Origin: Heliobacterium chlorum
GTDB taxonomy: Bacteria > Bacillota > Desulfitobacteriia > Heliobacteriales > Heliobacteriaceae
Assembly: GCF_014502795.1 (NCBI RefSeq)
Contig: NZ_JACVHF010000001.1
Location: 310,001-374,000 of the forward strand
Length of the DNA: 64,000 nucleotides
Reading direction: 5' to 3'
The translations under genes and the position numbers were made by a program. Below are positions 26,682 to 35,458 of this stretch, piece after piece. The notes beneath the pieces were generated by a model, which was given only the letters and a program-made list of their open reading frames with translations, did not search any database and was not told the origin of the DNA. Positions within the stretch are counted from its first letter, which is position 1; every line of letters begins with the position of its first letter.

Positions 26682-27689
26682 ATGATCCTGCGAGAAGAGT
26701 TGGAACGGCGGGAAGAGACCTTGCTATCTCCATACGCAGCCAAGAGTGGACGGAACCGTGGTCGAGAGCGGTCAGAGCAGGAGTGTTCTATGCGGACCGC
26801 CTTCCAACGGGACCGGGATCGAATTATTCATTCGAAAGCCTTTCGTCGTCTAAAACATAAAACACAGGTCTTCATCTCACCAGAAGGGGACCATTTTCGC
26901 ACCCGCCTAACCCATACCTTAGAAGTCTCCCAGATTGCCCGGACGATCGCCAGAGCGTTGGCGCTGAACGAGGATCTGGCTGAGGCGATCGCCCTGGGCC
27001 ATGACTTAGGTCATACGCCCTTTGGTCATGCCGGAGAAGAGGCCCTCGATCGGGTTTTCAAGGAGGGCTTTTCCCATGCCCGGCAGAGCTTACGGGTTGT
27101 TGAAGTACTGGAACAAGGTGAAGGACTGAATTTGACCTGGGAGGTCCGTGACGGTATCGTCAACCATTCCAGCAGTGGCAAACCGTCTACTCTGGAAGGG
27201 CAGATCGTCCGCTGGGCCGACCGGTTCGCCTATATCAACCATGACATCGATGACGCCCTTCGAGGCGGTATCATTGCCGAAGAAGAACTTCCCCAAGATT
27301 GTATTCGCCTCTTAGGGAACGGTCACCGGTCCCGGATCAACAGCATGGTCATGGACATGGTTCAGGCGTCTTGGCAACAGCCGGAGATCCGGATGAGCCC
27401 GGAAGTGGAGGAAGCCACGTTGAAACTGCGCCAGTTCATGTTCCGGCACGTTTATATCGGTTCCGAAGCGAAGGCGGAAGAGAGCAAAGCCAAAGAATTG
27501 ATTTTCTCCCTCTATCGCGTCTTTATCCATCACCCTCATCGCATGCCTGCGGAGTTCCAAGCCATGATACCTCGTCACGGTCTCGAAAGGACCGTTGTAG
27601 ACTATATTTCCGGCATGACGGACCGTTTTGCCGTAAAAGTCTACGAAAATCTCTTTTTACCTTCACCATGGATGAGTTTTCGAGACTAG
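26682..27689 (+). CDS. dgt: dGTPase-like HD-domain triphosphohydrolase
   Basis: This 335-residue protein belongs to the deoxyguanosinetriphosphate triphosphohydrolase-like family. It has the HD metal site split between RTRLTHTLEVSQIARTIA and GHDLGHTPFGHAGEE, with VNHSSSGKPSTLEGQIVRWADRFAYINHD downstream as two blocks giving the last aspartate. It would cleave dNTPs to nucleosides and triphosphate. The gene commonly precedes dnaG in Clostridia, as here. The ATG follows GGAGGGAG. Confidence 0.9.
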   Translation: MILREELERREETLLSPYAAKSGRNRGRERSEQECSMRTAFQRDRDRIIHSKAFRRLKHKTQVFISPEGDHFRTRLTHTLEVSQIARTIARALALNEDLAEAIALGHDLGHTPFGHAGEEALDRVFKEGFSHARQSLRVVEVLEQGEGLNLTWEVRDGIVNHSSSGKPSTLEGQIVRWADRFAYINHDIDDALRGGIIAEEELPQDCIRLLGNGHRSRINSMVMDMVQASWQQPEIRMSPEVEEATLKLRQFMFRHVYIGSEAKAEESKAKELIFSLYRVFIHHPHRMPAEFQAMIPRHGLERTVVDYISGMTDRFAVKVYENLFLPSPWMSFRD

Positions 27690-27737
27690 AGAACCTGCAG
27701 GTCAGACATAATATAGAAGATTGCAGGAGGGAAAAAA

Positions 27738-27779
27738 GTGTCGATAATGTGGAGGAAATGTCAATTAAAGCGCGAATAA
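27738..27779 (+). CDS. Possible 13-residue leader peptide before dnaG
   Basis: In the 165-base gap before dnaG, AGGAGGG (27725-27731) stands six bases before a GTG that opens 13 codons (MSIMWRKCQLKRE) and a stop. A second short frame begins with ATG at 27758. Either could be a regulatory upstream ORF or chance; no attenuator hairpin is evident. Reported only because the ribosome binding site is strong. Confidence 0.2.
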   Translation: MSIMWRKCQLKRE

Positions 27780-27854
27780 CAAGAGAGTGTTTCGGGCAGT
27801 AGGGAAGAAGGAAATTAGGCGCATGACGGCGAATGCATGATGGGGTGATTTTAA

Positions 27855-29786
27855 TTGAAGGATCCCCAAATTGTCGAAGAGATTCGCTATCGAGTAGATA
27901 TCGTCGAAATCGTAGCCGATTATGTAGCCCTCAAGCGTCAGGGCGGACGGTATACGGGACTTTGTCCTTTCCATTCGGAGAAGACACCGTCCTTCACCGT
28001 TTCCCGAGAGAAGCAGTATTTTCATTGCTTTGGTTGCGGGACAGGCGGCGACGTTTTCACCTTTGTCATGCTCCGAGAAAACTTGACCTTCCCAGAAGCG
28101 TTAAAAAAACTAGCCGAACGGGCTGGCGTCACCCTTCCCGAACAAAAGTTGACGCCGACGCAGCAGGCGCTGCGGACGGCGGTAGAGCGGGGGCGGGCGC
28201 TTCATCGCCGGGCGGCTGAACTGTTTTTTCGATGTCTGAGGGAAGACACACGAGCTCGACAAGCCCGGGAGTATCTTTCCCGGCGCGGCTTGAGTGATAC
28301 GGTCACCGTGGCTTTCGGTTTAGGTTATAGTCCTCCAGGCTGGGATTTCCTGACGGAACGACTGGTACGGGAAGGCTATGCACCGGAAGAACTGGAACAG
28401 TTCGGTCTCATCGTCCCTCGTCAAGGCGCAGATGGGTACTATGATCGCTTTCGCAATCGCATTATGTTCCCCATCTTTGACGCCCAAGGACGTCCGGTCG
28501 CTTTTGGCGGCCGGGTACTTGACGACGAGATTCCAAAATACCTGAATTCCCCGGAAACTCCTCTCTATAAAAAGGGTCAACACCTCTATGGTTTGCACAA
28601 AGCCGGACCGGCGATTCGAGAAAAAGGGATTGCCATTCTCGTCGAAGGCTATATGGATGTCATCGCCTGTCACCAGCACGACATTTCTCAGGCTGTAGCC
28701 AGTCTGGGTACAGCCATGACGCCAGAACAAGGCCGGTTGCTCCTGCGGTACGCCCCTCGTGTCCTGATCTGCTATGACGCTGACCGGGCGGGTATCGAAG
28801 CGACAGTCAAAGCCGGAGAGATCTTGACCCGTCTCGGTGCTCAGATTCAAGTGTTGACACTTCCCGACGGCAAAGATCCCGATGAGTATTTGCAAAAGCA
28901 TGGCGCCAGCAGCTTTTGGCAACTGGCCGATAGTGCTCCCGCTTTTTTCTCCTTTTGTTTTTCTCGAGTCGCGGCGCAGCATGACTTGACGACGGTTGCC
29001 GGCAAGGTGGCTGCTGTTCGGGAATTGGCTCCTCAACTGCTAATCATCTCCAGCGCGATAGAGCAAGAAGCGAACATACAGTGGCTCGCCCGGGAAATAC
29101 GCCTCTCTGAAGCGGCCATCATGGAAGAGTTACGAGGTCTTTCTCGTAATACCAAGTCATACCTTCGAGGGGATAGAAAGGAAAATCCCAGGAATACTAA
29201 CTATACCTCTGCCCAGAAAAACGAAACGGAGTCATTTGCCTCAACCGTGATGAAGGGCCTTCCTGACAGGACAAATGGGGACAGACAGGAACAAGCCTGG
29301 CGCTACCTGATTTACTGGATGGTTGGCGCACCGGAACGGGTTCGATGGGTTTTTGAACGGCTGGGGAATGAGATTCCCCAGGTTCAGGGGCCGCTGCAGG
29401 AGATTCTGGAGGCGCTGGTCGCAGTCAGCCGGGAAGGACAAGGAGTCCTTGTCGGGCGAGTTGCCGAAGGTTTGGCAGCGGAAGAGACGAAGGCTTATTT
29501 CAGCGCTCTTTTGGTTGAAGACCTTGAAGGTGCCCTGCAGGAATCGGTTCTTGAGGATTGTGTAAACACACTTCGATACGGTTGGCTGGTGGAAGAAATC
29601 GCTCGCCTGGAAATCCAGGTGGAAGCGCTAAGCCGGAGTGGGGACATGGAAGCGCTGCAGCGGCTTCTGCCGCAACTGTCTAATTTACAACAGGCTAGGA
29701 GCCGCGCGGCTCGCAGATTTGGATCTATGCCTTTAGGTGGTCGGTGGGAACAACGGCCCTGGTATAAGGGGGGAACCACAGAATGA
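27855..29786 (+). CDS. dnaG: DNA primase
   Basis: This 643-residue primase makes RNA primers for replication. It has the N-terminal zinc motif [11 protein letters not shown] with [11 protein letters not shown], the catalytic TOPRIM core ([14 protein letters not shown], then [10 protein letters not shown]), and a C-terminal helical domain for helicase contact. The TTG start follows TGGGGTGATTTTAA. Its stop overlaps the sigA start by four bases, giving the standard dnaG-sigA pair. Confidence 0.97.
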   Translation: MKDPQIVEEIRYRVDIVEIVADYVALKRQGGRYTGLCPFHSEKTPSFTVSREKQYFHCFGCGTGGDVFTFVMLRENLTFPEALKKLAERAGVTLPEQKLTPTQQALRTAVERGRALHRRAAELFFRCLREDTRARQAREYLSRRGLSDTVTVAFGLGYSPPGWDFLTERLVREGYAPEELEQFGLIVPRQGADGYYDRFRNRIMFPIFDAQGRPVAFGGRVLDDEIPKYLNSPETPLYKKGQHLYGLHKAGPAIREKGIAILVEGYMDVIACHQHDISQAVASLGTAMTPEQGRLLLRYAPRVLICYDADRAGIEATVKAGEILTRLGAQIQVLTLPDGKDPDEYLQKHGASSFWQLADSAPAFFSFCFSRVAAQHDLTTVAGKVAAVRELAPQLLIISSAIEQEANIQWLAREIRLSEAAIMEELRGLSRNTKSYLRGDRKENPRNTNYTSAQKNETESFASTVMKGLPDRTNGDRQEQAWRYLIYWMVGAPERVRWVFERLGNEIPQVQGPLQEILEALVAVSREGQGVLVGRVAEGLAAEETKAYFSALLVEDLEGALQESVLEDCVNTLRYGWLVEEIARLEIQVEALSRSGDMEALQRLLPQLSNLQQARSRAARRFGSMPLGGRWEQRPWYKGGTTE

Positions 29787-30910
29787 AAGAAGAACTAAAA
29801 GTCGAGCAGGTACAACAACTGCAAAAAGTTAAAGACCTGATTGCAAAAGGCAAGAAAAAAGGTGTCCTCACCTACCAGGAGATCATGGACTCTCTGCAAG
29901 GTGTAGAAATGACGGCAGACCAGGTCGATGATGTCTATGAGCAGCTTGGGAACATGGGTATTGACGTGGTTTCGGAGCCTGCAGAAGCAGAATCCATGGA
30001 AAAAGCCGAAGAGCCCATAATTCGGGAATCAGAAGAGGAAGAAGAGGAAATCGAAGTCGACCTCTCTGTACCGGAAGGTGTAGGGATTGACGACCCGGTT
30101 CGAATGTACCTAAAGGAAATCGGGCGGGTTCCTTTGTTGTCTGCTGAAGAGGAAATCGAACTGGCCAAGCGTATGGAAGACGGCGATGAAGAAGCCAAAC
30201 GCCGCCTGGCAGAAGCGAACCTCCGTCTTGTCGTATCCATCGCCAAACGGTACGTAGGCCGGGGGATGCTCTTTTTAGATCTCATCCAGGAAGGCAACTT
30301 GGGTTTGATCAAAGCAGTTGAGAAATTCGATTATACCAAAGGATACAAGTTCTCTACTTATGCGACCTGGTGGATTCGACAGGCGATCACCCGTGCTATC
30401 GCCGATCAGGCTCGGACTATCCGTATTCCCGTGCACATGGTGGAGACGATCAATAAGTTGATCCGTGTGTCTCGCCAACTGCTGCAGGAATTCGGCCGGG
30501 AACCGAACCCCGAGGAGATCGCCAAAGAGATGGACATACCGGTGGAGCGAGTCCGGGAAATCATGAAAATTGCCCAAGAGCCTGTGTCCCTTGAGACTCC
30601 GATCGGTGAAGAGGAAGATTCTCATCTGGGAGACTTCATCGAAGACCAAGACGCGCCAGCGCCGGCAGAAGCAGCTTCCTTCATTCTCTTGAAGGAGCAA
30701 TTGGAAGAGGTGCTGGAAACGTTGACGGCCCGGGAGATGAAAGTCTTGCGGCTTCGTTTTGGCTTAGACGACGGACGTTCCCGAACCTTAGAAGAGGTCG
30801 GTCAAGAATTTGGAGTAACCCGGGAGCGGATCCGCCAGATTGAGGCTAAGGCGCTGCGCAAGCTTCGCCATCCGAGCCGAAGCAAGAAGTTAAAGGATTA
30901 TTTGGATTAA
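29783..30910 (+). CDS. sigA: Primary sigma factor RpoD/SigA
   Basis: This 375-residue protein is the housekeeping sigma factor. Region 1.1 precedes an acidic linker near residues 75-95; region 1.2 has [17 protein letters not shown]; region 2 has [19 protein letters not shown] with [16 protein letters not shown]; region 4 has [20 protein letters not shown]. Regions 2.4 and 4.2 match the usual recognition of TTGACA/TATAAT, in line with the promoters marked here. Confidence 0.97.
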   Translation: MKEELKVEQVQQLQKVKDLIAKGKKKGVLTYQEIMDSLQGVEMTADQVDDVYEQLGNMGIDVVSEPAEAESMEKAEEPIIRESEEEEEEIEVDLSVPEGVGIDDPVRMYLKEIGRVPLLSAEEEIELAKRMEDGDEEAKRRLAEANLRLVVSIAKRYVGRGMLFLDLIQEGNLGLIKAVEKFDYTKGYKFSTYATWWIRQAITRAIADQARTIRIPVHMVETINKLIRVSRQLLQEFGREPNPEEIAKEMDIPVERVREIMKIAQEPVSLETPIGEEEDSHLGDFIEDQDAPAPAEAASFILLKEQLEEVLETLTAREMKVLRLRFGLDDGRSRTLEEVGQEFGVTRERIRQIEAKALRKLRHPSRSKKLKDYLD

Positions 30911-30918
30911 AATCGCTC

Positions 30919-30947
30919 TTGACCTAAGAGCATGTACAGGGTATAAT
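30919..30947 (+). promoter_or_regulatory. Promoter of the tRNA gene
   Basis: TTGACC (30919-30924), a 17-base spacer and a perfect TATAAT (30942-30947) lie 41 bases before the mature tRNA. This is the best sigma-A match in the window. Confidence 0.85.
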
Positions 30948-30962
30948 ATAAAACGTTCTTGC

Positions 30963-30982
30963 GACATTCCTTCGGGGATGTC
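30963..30982 (+). other. UUCG-capped hairpin in the tRNA leader
   Basis: GACATTCC and GGGATGTC pair over eight positions around a TTCG tetraloop, five bases before the tRNA 5' end. It would form in the precursor and could guide RNase P or other processing. Confidence 0.5.
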
Positions 30983-30987
30983 ACAGC

Positions 30988-31062
30988 GGGCCTATAGCTC
31001 AGCGGTAGAGCGGCCGGCTCATAACCGGTTGGTCCCTGGTTCGATCCCAGGTGGGCCCACCA
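30988..31062 (+). tRNA. tRNA with anticodon CAT, probably tRNA-Ile2
   Basis: A complete cloverleaf of 75 bases with encoded CCA: acceptor GGGCCTA/TGGGCCC, D arm AGCTCAGCGGTAGAGC, anticodon loop CTCATAA and T arm with GGTTCGATCC. The loop CTCATAA matches the lysidine-modified tRNA-Ile2 type rather than the elongator-Met loop TTCATAC, so it probably reads AUA after TilS modification. It lacks initiator features. Elongator tRNA-Met cannot be excluded without identity-element analysis. Confidence 0.93.
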
Positions 31063-31076
31063 CCTTATGTACATTC

Positions 31077-31116
31077 AGCCCGTTTGCCTTATCTGGCAAG
31101 CGGGCTATTGTTTTAT
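31077..31116 (+). terminator. Intrinsic terminator of the tRNA transcript
   Basis: AGCCCGTTTGCC and GGCAAGCGGGCT form a 12-base-pair stem with one G-U around TTATCT, followed by ATTGTTTTAT. Confidence 0.85.
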
Positions 31117-31184
31117 ATTTCGCCTTCCGTACAATAGTTCTATTAATGATTAACGTACAAAAAAGAAGATATTTGGAGGTTCTA

Positions 31185-31994
31185 ATGCCAGAACTTAGTC
31201 CTCGATTACAACGCATCGCTGATGCAGTGCCTCAAGGAAGTTTTCTTGCCGACATCGGAACGGATCATGCCTATTTGCCTGTTTACCTGGTTAAGAAAGG
31301 AATTATCCCTCGAGCCATCGGCGTCGAGGTTCATCCGGGGCCATTAGAGGCTGCGAAGCAGCATGTGATAGCTTTTCGGGTGAGTGAGCAAATAGACATC
31401 CGCCCAGGTGACGGCTTAGCGCCGCTGCATCCAGGAGAAGTACAGGCGATCACGATCGCCGGTATGGGCGGAGGGACGATCCAGTCCATCTTAGAAGCAG
31501 GTGAGAAAACCGGTAAGTTGACTGGTGTAAGCCGGCTCATCCTGCAGCCCTTAGAAGGGGCCAAGGAGTTACGACAATGGCTGTCTGGCCACGGATGGTC
31601 TTTCGTTGAAGAGGATCTGGTAGCGGAAGGTCACCGAATCTATGAAGTGATCGTTTTAGATAAGAACATAAAGAGCGAACCACCGATGACTATCCTATCA
31701 GGAACAGCGTCATCGGAAACATCGCCGTTGGGAATCTCCTTTTCCGAAGACGTCATCTGGGAACTGGGACCTCTGTTGTTACAGAACCGGCATCCTTTGC
31801 TCATTCAGGTCGTCGAGCGGCTCTTAGAGCGTGATCGAAGAGCACTGGAGGGCTTGCAACGGGCCAGAAATCGTGACGAATCTGCGATAAAGAAGAAAAA
31901 AATGCGAGTAGAAGAGTTGGAAAGGGTGAGAGTATGGCTGTCGCATGCGCTAGGATCATTGAGTGGATCGAACGGTTTGCCCCCAAAAGCTTAG
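31185..31994 (+). CDS. trmK: tRNA (adenine-N1-)-methyltransferase TrmK
   Basis: This 269-residue protein matches TrmK (YqfN), which methylates N1 of A22 in some tRNAs. The SAM site is DIGTDHAYLPVYLVKKG; IAGMGGGTIQSIL follows, and the C-terminal half is a helical coiled region. The ATG at 31185 has GGAGGT just before it; the open frame continues back through the tRNA but that part is not protein. It precedes the NIF3-like gene downstream of sigA, the usual Firmicutes order, and overlaps that gene by 61 bases. Confidence 0.9.
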   Translation: MPELSPRLQRIADAVPQGSFLADIGTDHAYLPVYLVKKGIIPRAIGVEVHPGPLEAAKQHVIAFRVSEQIDIRPGDGLAPLHPGEVQAITIAGMGGGTIQSILEAGEKTGKLTGVSRLILQPLEGAKELRQWLSGHGWSFVEEDLVAEGHRIYEVIVLDKNIKSEPPMTILSGTASSETSPLGISFSEDVIWELGPLLLQNRHPLLIQVVERLLERDRRALEGLQRARNRDESAIKKKKMRVEELERVRVWLSHALGSLSGSNGLPPKA

Positions 31995-33055
31995 CCGAAG
32001 ATTGGGATTCGATTGGACTGCAAGTGGGTGATCCGTCGGCAACCGTGGAAAAAGTCTATGTCGCTCTCGACGTCGATGAAGATGTCGTCCAAGCGTCAGT
32101 GGAGCAGAACTGCCAGATGATCGTCAGCCACCACCCGCTCATCTTCAAACCGATCAGTTCCCTTCGCTGGGATTTGCCGCAAGGAAGGCTGCTTAGGTCT
32201 ATTATCGACCAGAGGCTGAACATCTACGCTGCTCATACCAATTTAGATACAGCGCCCGGCGGGGTCAATGACGTTTTTGCAGCTAAATTGGGTTTGCAAG
32301 ATGTGCAGCCTCTTTACGAGGATAAACGAGAAGAATTGGTGAAGATCGCTGTCTTTGTTCCTGCCGAGCAAGAGGGAGCGGTACGTCAAGCGATGGGCTA
32401 TGCCGGTGCAGGGCACATCGGAAATTACGCTCACTGCACCTTTCGCACCCCAGGGCAGGGGACTTTTCTCCCCTTAGAAGGGACAAACCCCTATATCGGC
32501 AAAGTCGGCAAACTGGAAGAAGTGCCAGAAGTCCGCCTTGAAACGATCGTCCCGAAGAAAGGGTTGAATCGCGTCCTCAAAGCGATGCTGAAAGCCCACC
32601 CCTACGAGGAGGTGGCCTATGACCTTTATCCACTGTTAAACCAAGGTCCTGTGAACGGCTTAGGTCGCATTGGGCGCCTACCCGAAGCGGTTACGATAGA
32701 GGAATTGGCCAACCGGATTAAGAAATCATTAGGGATAGACCATCTTCGTTGGGTGGGCCGAGACAAACATAAGCGGGTACAAAAGATCGCTCTTTGCGGC
32801 GGTTCTGGTGCTTCAGCTATATCTAAAGCCCATTTTAAAGGTGCCCAGGCATACTTAACAGGCGATATTAAATATCATGAGGCCCAAAGCGCTCTATCCC
32901 TTGGCTTGGACATCTTCGATGCAGGTCATTTTGCGACGGAACAACCGGTCGTGGCAGAGTTAGCTCTGCGACTCCAAGAGACGGCAAAAGGGGAAAAGGC
33001 CGATGTCACCTTTTTATTTCATAGGGAAAACCAAGACCCAATAGCCTATCTGTAG
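31934..33055 (+). CDS. NIF3-like dinuclear metal center protein (YqfO type)
   Basis: This 373-residue protein belongs to the NIF3/GTP cyclohydrolase I type 2-like family. Metal ligands appear in VSHHPLIFKP and AAHTNLDTAPGG at the N-terminus, and in TGDIKYHEAQ and DAGHFATEQP at the C-terminus. The extra PII-like insert at about 130-230 makes it the long YqfO form, which assembles as a hexamer. Its biochemical role is unsettled. The start overlaps trmK. Confidence 0.93.
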   Translation: MAVACARIIEWIERFAPKSLAEDWDSIGLQVGDPSATVEKVYVALDVDEDVVQASVEQNCQMIVSHHPLIFKPISSLRWDLPQGRLLRSIIDQRLNIYAAHTNLDTAPGGVNDVFAAKLGLQDVQPLYEDKREELVKIAVFVPAEQEGAVRQAMGYAGAGHIGNYAHCTFRTPGQGTFLPLEGTNPYIGKVGKLEEVPEVRLETIVPKKGLNRVLKAMLKAHPYEEVAYDLYPLLNQGPVNGLGRIGRLPEAVTIEELANRIKKSLGIDHLRWVGRDKHKRVQKIALCGGSGASAISKAHFKGAQAYLTGDIKYHEAQSALSLGLDIFDAGHFATEQPVVAELALRLQETAKGEKADVTFLFHRENQDPIAYL

Positions 33056-33102
33056 AGACTCAAAGAGCTCTTGGATGGAAAGTTGAAGGAGGGTCTTAGA
33101 CG

Positions 33103-33714
33103 TTGCGATACGGAATTCTGGCCGATGCTCACGGTCACCATAAGGCTTTAGAAAAGGCACTCCATTTACTAAATGACGTGGATCGCATTATCTTTCTGGG
33201 AGACGTCCCTAATTACCGAAACGGTGATGGATTTGTGGAATGTCTCGAGGCGCTTTATGCAGAAGACGCCCAGGGAGTACAGGGGAACTGTGATGAATAT
33301 GTAGTCATGCAATATACACGTCCATCAGAACTCGCTGCCCAAATATGGAATGATTATGTGGCATGGCCGAAAGAATACCGCGATGGCGAATTGCTCTTCG
33401 TCCACGGAGGTCCTCGGGATCCCCTGAACGAACGGATCGGTGACGAAGAAAGGGCTTGGAAAAATTTCAGAGCACACGAATTCAAGGTTTGTTTTCACGG
33501 ACATCAACACCGGGTGTCTTGTTTTGCTTATCATGATGATGATGTCGCTATGATTGAATTACAAGATAACGTACCCTTTGTCCTGGACTCCGCTACTCGA
33601 TACATCATCGGCGTCGGTTCTGTCGGCATGCCGAAGGATGATCAAAAAGGCAGTATGGTCCTATACGATTCCCTGAAAGGGGAAGTCCTTGTCAGGCGGT
33701 TTACGCGTGATTAA
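33103..33714 (+). CDS. Metallophosphoesterase (YfcE/MJ0936-like)
   Basis: This 203-residue protein has the calcineurin-like motifs of small phosphodiesterases: ILADAHGHHKAL (metal-binding DxH), FLGDVPNYRNG, QGNCDEY, FVHGGPRDP and CFHGHQHRV. It would hydrolyse a phosphodiester or phosphomonoester with two metals; the substrate is unknown. The TTG start has GGAGGG ten bases upstream. Confidence 0.87.
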   Translation: MRYGILADAHGHHKALEKALHLLNDVDRIIFLGDVPNYRNGDGFVECLEALYAEDAQGVQGNCDEYVVMQYTRPSELAAQIWNDYVAWPKEYRDGELLFVHGGPRDPLNERIGDEERAWKNFRAHEFKVCFHGHQHRVSCFAYHDDDVAMIELQDNVPFVLDSATRYIIGVGSVGMPKDDQKGSMVLYDSLKGEVLVRRFTRD

Positions 33715-33727
33715 TGAATAAAAAGAA

Positions 33728-33760
33728 AAAGCCTCGTATTTACGGGGCTTTGTACAACTT
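33728..33760 (+). terminator. Intrinsic terminator
   Basis: AAAGCCTCGT-ATTT-ACGGGGCTTT is a ten-base-pair stem followed, after GTACAAC, by TTTTT. It separates the phosphoesterase from the DUF1405 gene. Confidence 0.75.
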
Positions 33761-33786
33761 TTTGAATGTCGATTGGGGATGACGAA

Positions 33787-34467
33787 ATGAACAGCTATCG
33801 TCTTAAATCTTGGAGCGAACACCCCTGGATAGCTTGGATTTACACTCCCTTAGGTATGGCTTTGCTCTTCGTCGTTAACTTTCCAGGGACGCTTTACGGC
33901 TTTTGGTGGTACCGTCATCAACTGGCCGCTTCGGATCCGATCTTTTGGCCATTGATCCCGGATAGCCCACTGGCATCTGGAGATTTTACGATTCTGCTCG
34001 TCTTGCTTTGGCTAGGCCTTTCCATCTCCTGGTTCGAATGCTTGGCGCCGGCCCTGTTGTTCAAATACGGCATCTGGGCTGTCATCATCAATATTCACGC
34101 TGCCTATTTGTCTGGAGGCGCTTCTATCGAAAACTGGATGCTTGCCCTTTCTCATCTGGGTATGGCTCTGCAGGCGCTCGTATTCTGGCCCCGACTTCAT
34201 TATTCCCGGAAAACTTGGATCGCTGTCAGCCTATGGATTCTTTTTAACGATTTCGCCGATTACCAGTGGGACATCTATCCTTATCTCTTTGATCCCCGCC
34301 AATATGATTTGGCCTGGATCAGCGCACTCGTTTTATCGGTCGTCGTCATCGGGCTGGGAGGGTATTTTGCCAGTTCATCATCGTTCAGCGGTGAGCGGCA
34401 ACGGATCAACCAATTGCCGAAAAATGGCATCAATATAACAAGCCCGAAAATCCAAAGCCCGAAGTAA
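33787..34467 (+). CDS. DUF1405 membrane protein (YpjA-like)
   Basis: This 226-residue protein has five to six membrane segments (IYTPLGMALLFVVNFPGTLYG first, ISALVLSVVVIGLGGYF last) and fits the DUF1405/YpjA family of unknown function. The ATG at 33787 follows GGGGATGACGAA; an upstream ATG at 33766 is possible. Its last 187 coding bases overlap the 3' end of the convergent TVP38 gene, and no terminator is present between them. Confidence 0.8.
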   Translation: MNSYRLKSWSEHPWIAWIYTPLGMALLFVVNFPGTLYGFWWYRHQLAASDPIFWPLIPDSPLASGDFTILLVLLWLGLSISWFECLAPALLFKYGIWAVIINIHAAYLSGGASIENWMLALSHLGMALQALVFWPRLHYSRKTWIAVSLWILFNDFADYQWDIYPYLFDPRQYDLAWISALVLSVVVIGLGGYFASSSSFSGERQRINQLPKNGINITSPKIQSPK

Positions 34468-35066
34468 AGAATATACTGCCAAAGGTCTAATATACGGTGG
34501 CCTAAGAACGTATAGAAGATAATCGCCGGTGTTTGACCGACGGCAGTCCCCCAGGTAAAATCCCACCAGGTGACCCGGGTGATACCGAAGGCGTAGGAGG
34601 TAACATCGAAGGGCATAAAGGGCAATAAGCGGGAAAAGAGGACTGCCGATGATCCGTAATCGTAGAGATAATCATCGATGCGGGCGAGCAGTCCCTCCTT
34701 CACCACTTTGGATACGAAAGATTGCCCCAACCGCCGGGCTAGGCCGAAACAGACCAGAGAAGACACCAGGGAACTAGTCCAAGATAGAAGCAACCCGCCC
34801 CAAGAGCCGAACACGGCTGCGTTCAGCAAAAAGAGGACCACTGACGGAATTGGCGATAAAAAAGCTTGCAAGATCATCAGTGAAAAGGAAACCAGAGGCG
34901 CTGCAAACCCAAAAGATAGAATAAAGGCTCGTAGACCTTCCAAATCGCCATCGGTCATCAGCCGGATGGCGGTGAACAAATATCCGCGCAAAGTGGGCAC
35001 CACGGCGAAGGCAAGGACAACCATTCCTAAGATGAACCAATGCAGGTTTCTCCAGGACCAACGCAA
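34281..35066 (-). CDS. TVP38/TMEM64-family membrane protein
   Basis: This 261-residue protein has the VTT/SNARE-associated fold seen in TVP38 and DedA relatives: LSPIPSVVLFLLNAAVFG (about 91-108) holds the conserved proline-rich re-entrant loop, and SRLLPFMPFDVTSYAFGITR the second. Family members are linked to lipid scrambling or membrane homeostasis. The final helix (ILYFGLWIFGLVILMPFF) is encoded antisense to the last helix of the DUF1405 protein. Confidence 0.87.
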   Translation of the reverse strand: MRWSWRNLHWFILGMVVLAFAVVPTLRGYLFTAIRLMTDGDLEGLRAFILSFGFAAPLVSFSLMILQAFLSPIPSVVLFLLNAAVFGSWGGLLLSWTSSLVSSLVCFGLARRLGQSFVSKVVKEGLLARIDDYLYDYGSSAVLFSRLLPFMPFDVTSYAFGITRVTWWDFTWGTAVGQTPAIIFYTFLGHRILDLWQYILYFGLWIFGLVILMPFFGNWLIRCRSPLNDDELAKYPPSPMTTTDKTSALIQAKSYWRGSKR

Positions 35067-35120
35067 TGTAAAACCCCCTCTGCGACGGACTGTTTTTATG
35101 GTGAATCAAAGGCAATCGAA

Positions 35121-35147
35121 AGCCAGAGCAGGATCACTGCTCTGGCG
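35121..35147 (-). terminator. Terminator-like hairpin of the spore-protein gene
   Basis: CCAGAGCA and TGCTCTGG pair around seven bases (35123-35145). On the minus strand the stem is followed by CTTTCGATTGCCTTTG, a poor U-tract, so termination may be weak and let RNA continue toward the TVP38 gene. Confidence 0.55.
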
Positions 35148-35166
35148 GGTGCGTTGGTGTGGAAGA

Positions 35167-35340
35167 CTATTGACTCGCCAAGTTCCGCTCGGCACGTTCA
35201 ATGGCGGCACGAACCAATCGGCCCGCATCACGAGTGGTAATTCCACCCCAGCCATCACGTTCCACCACATCAGCAAACCCCAGTTCCTGAGCCAGTTCAT
35301 ACTTGAGCCGGTCAGACATGACGGGCTTGCGACGAGTCAT
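35167..35340 (-). CDS. Small acid-soluble spore protein, alpha/beta type
   Basis: A 57-residue frame below usual ORF cut-offs encodes a spore DNA-protecting protein. It starts MTRRKPVMSDRLKYELAQEL, and ends with the family signature: GWGGITTRDAGRLVRAAIER. These proteins coat spore DNA, give UV and heat resistance, and are degraded on germination. AGGAGGCT lies at the right distance before the ATG. It is divergent from mobA. Expected control is sigma-G in the forespore; a CATATAT hexamer upstream is a possible -10 element, but no -35 was found. Confidence 0.93.
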   Translation of the reverse strand: MTRRKPVMSDRLKYELAQELGFADVVERDGWGGITTRDAGRLVRAAIERAERNLASQ

Positions 35341-35458
35341 ATTCCAGCCTCCTTTGCCAATGCTGTCGCACCTGCTTCTAGTTTAAGTGATTCTTCAAGG
35401 ATATATGCCAAGGGCAAGTGGGTATCTTGGTTGTAGCCGAATAGGAGGGAGTTTGGCG

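Noticed and set aside
30978-31184. N-terminal extension of trmK through the tRNA
   Set aside because: The extension translates the tRNA itself and its terminator. ATG 31185 has GGAGGT directly upstream.
34678-35436. 252-codon plus-strand open frame opposite the TVP38 and spore-protein genes
   Set aside because: The sequence is low-complexity basic and serine-rich, typical of an antisense reading of membrane-protein codons; two real genes occupy the other strand.
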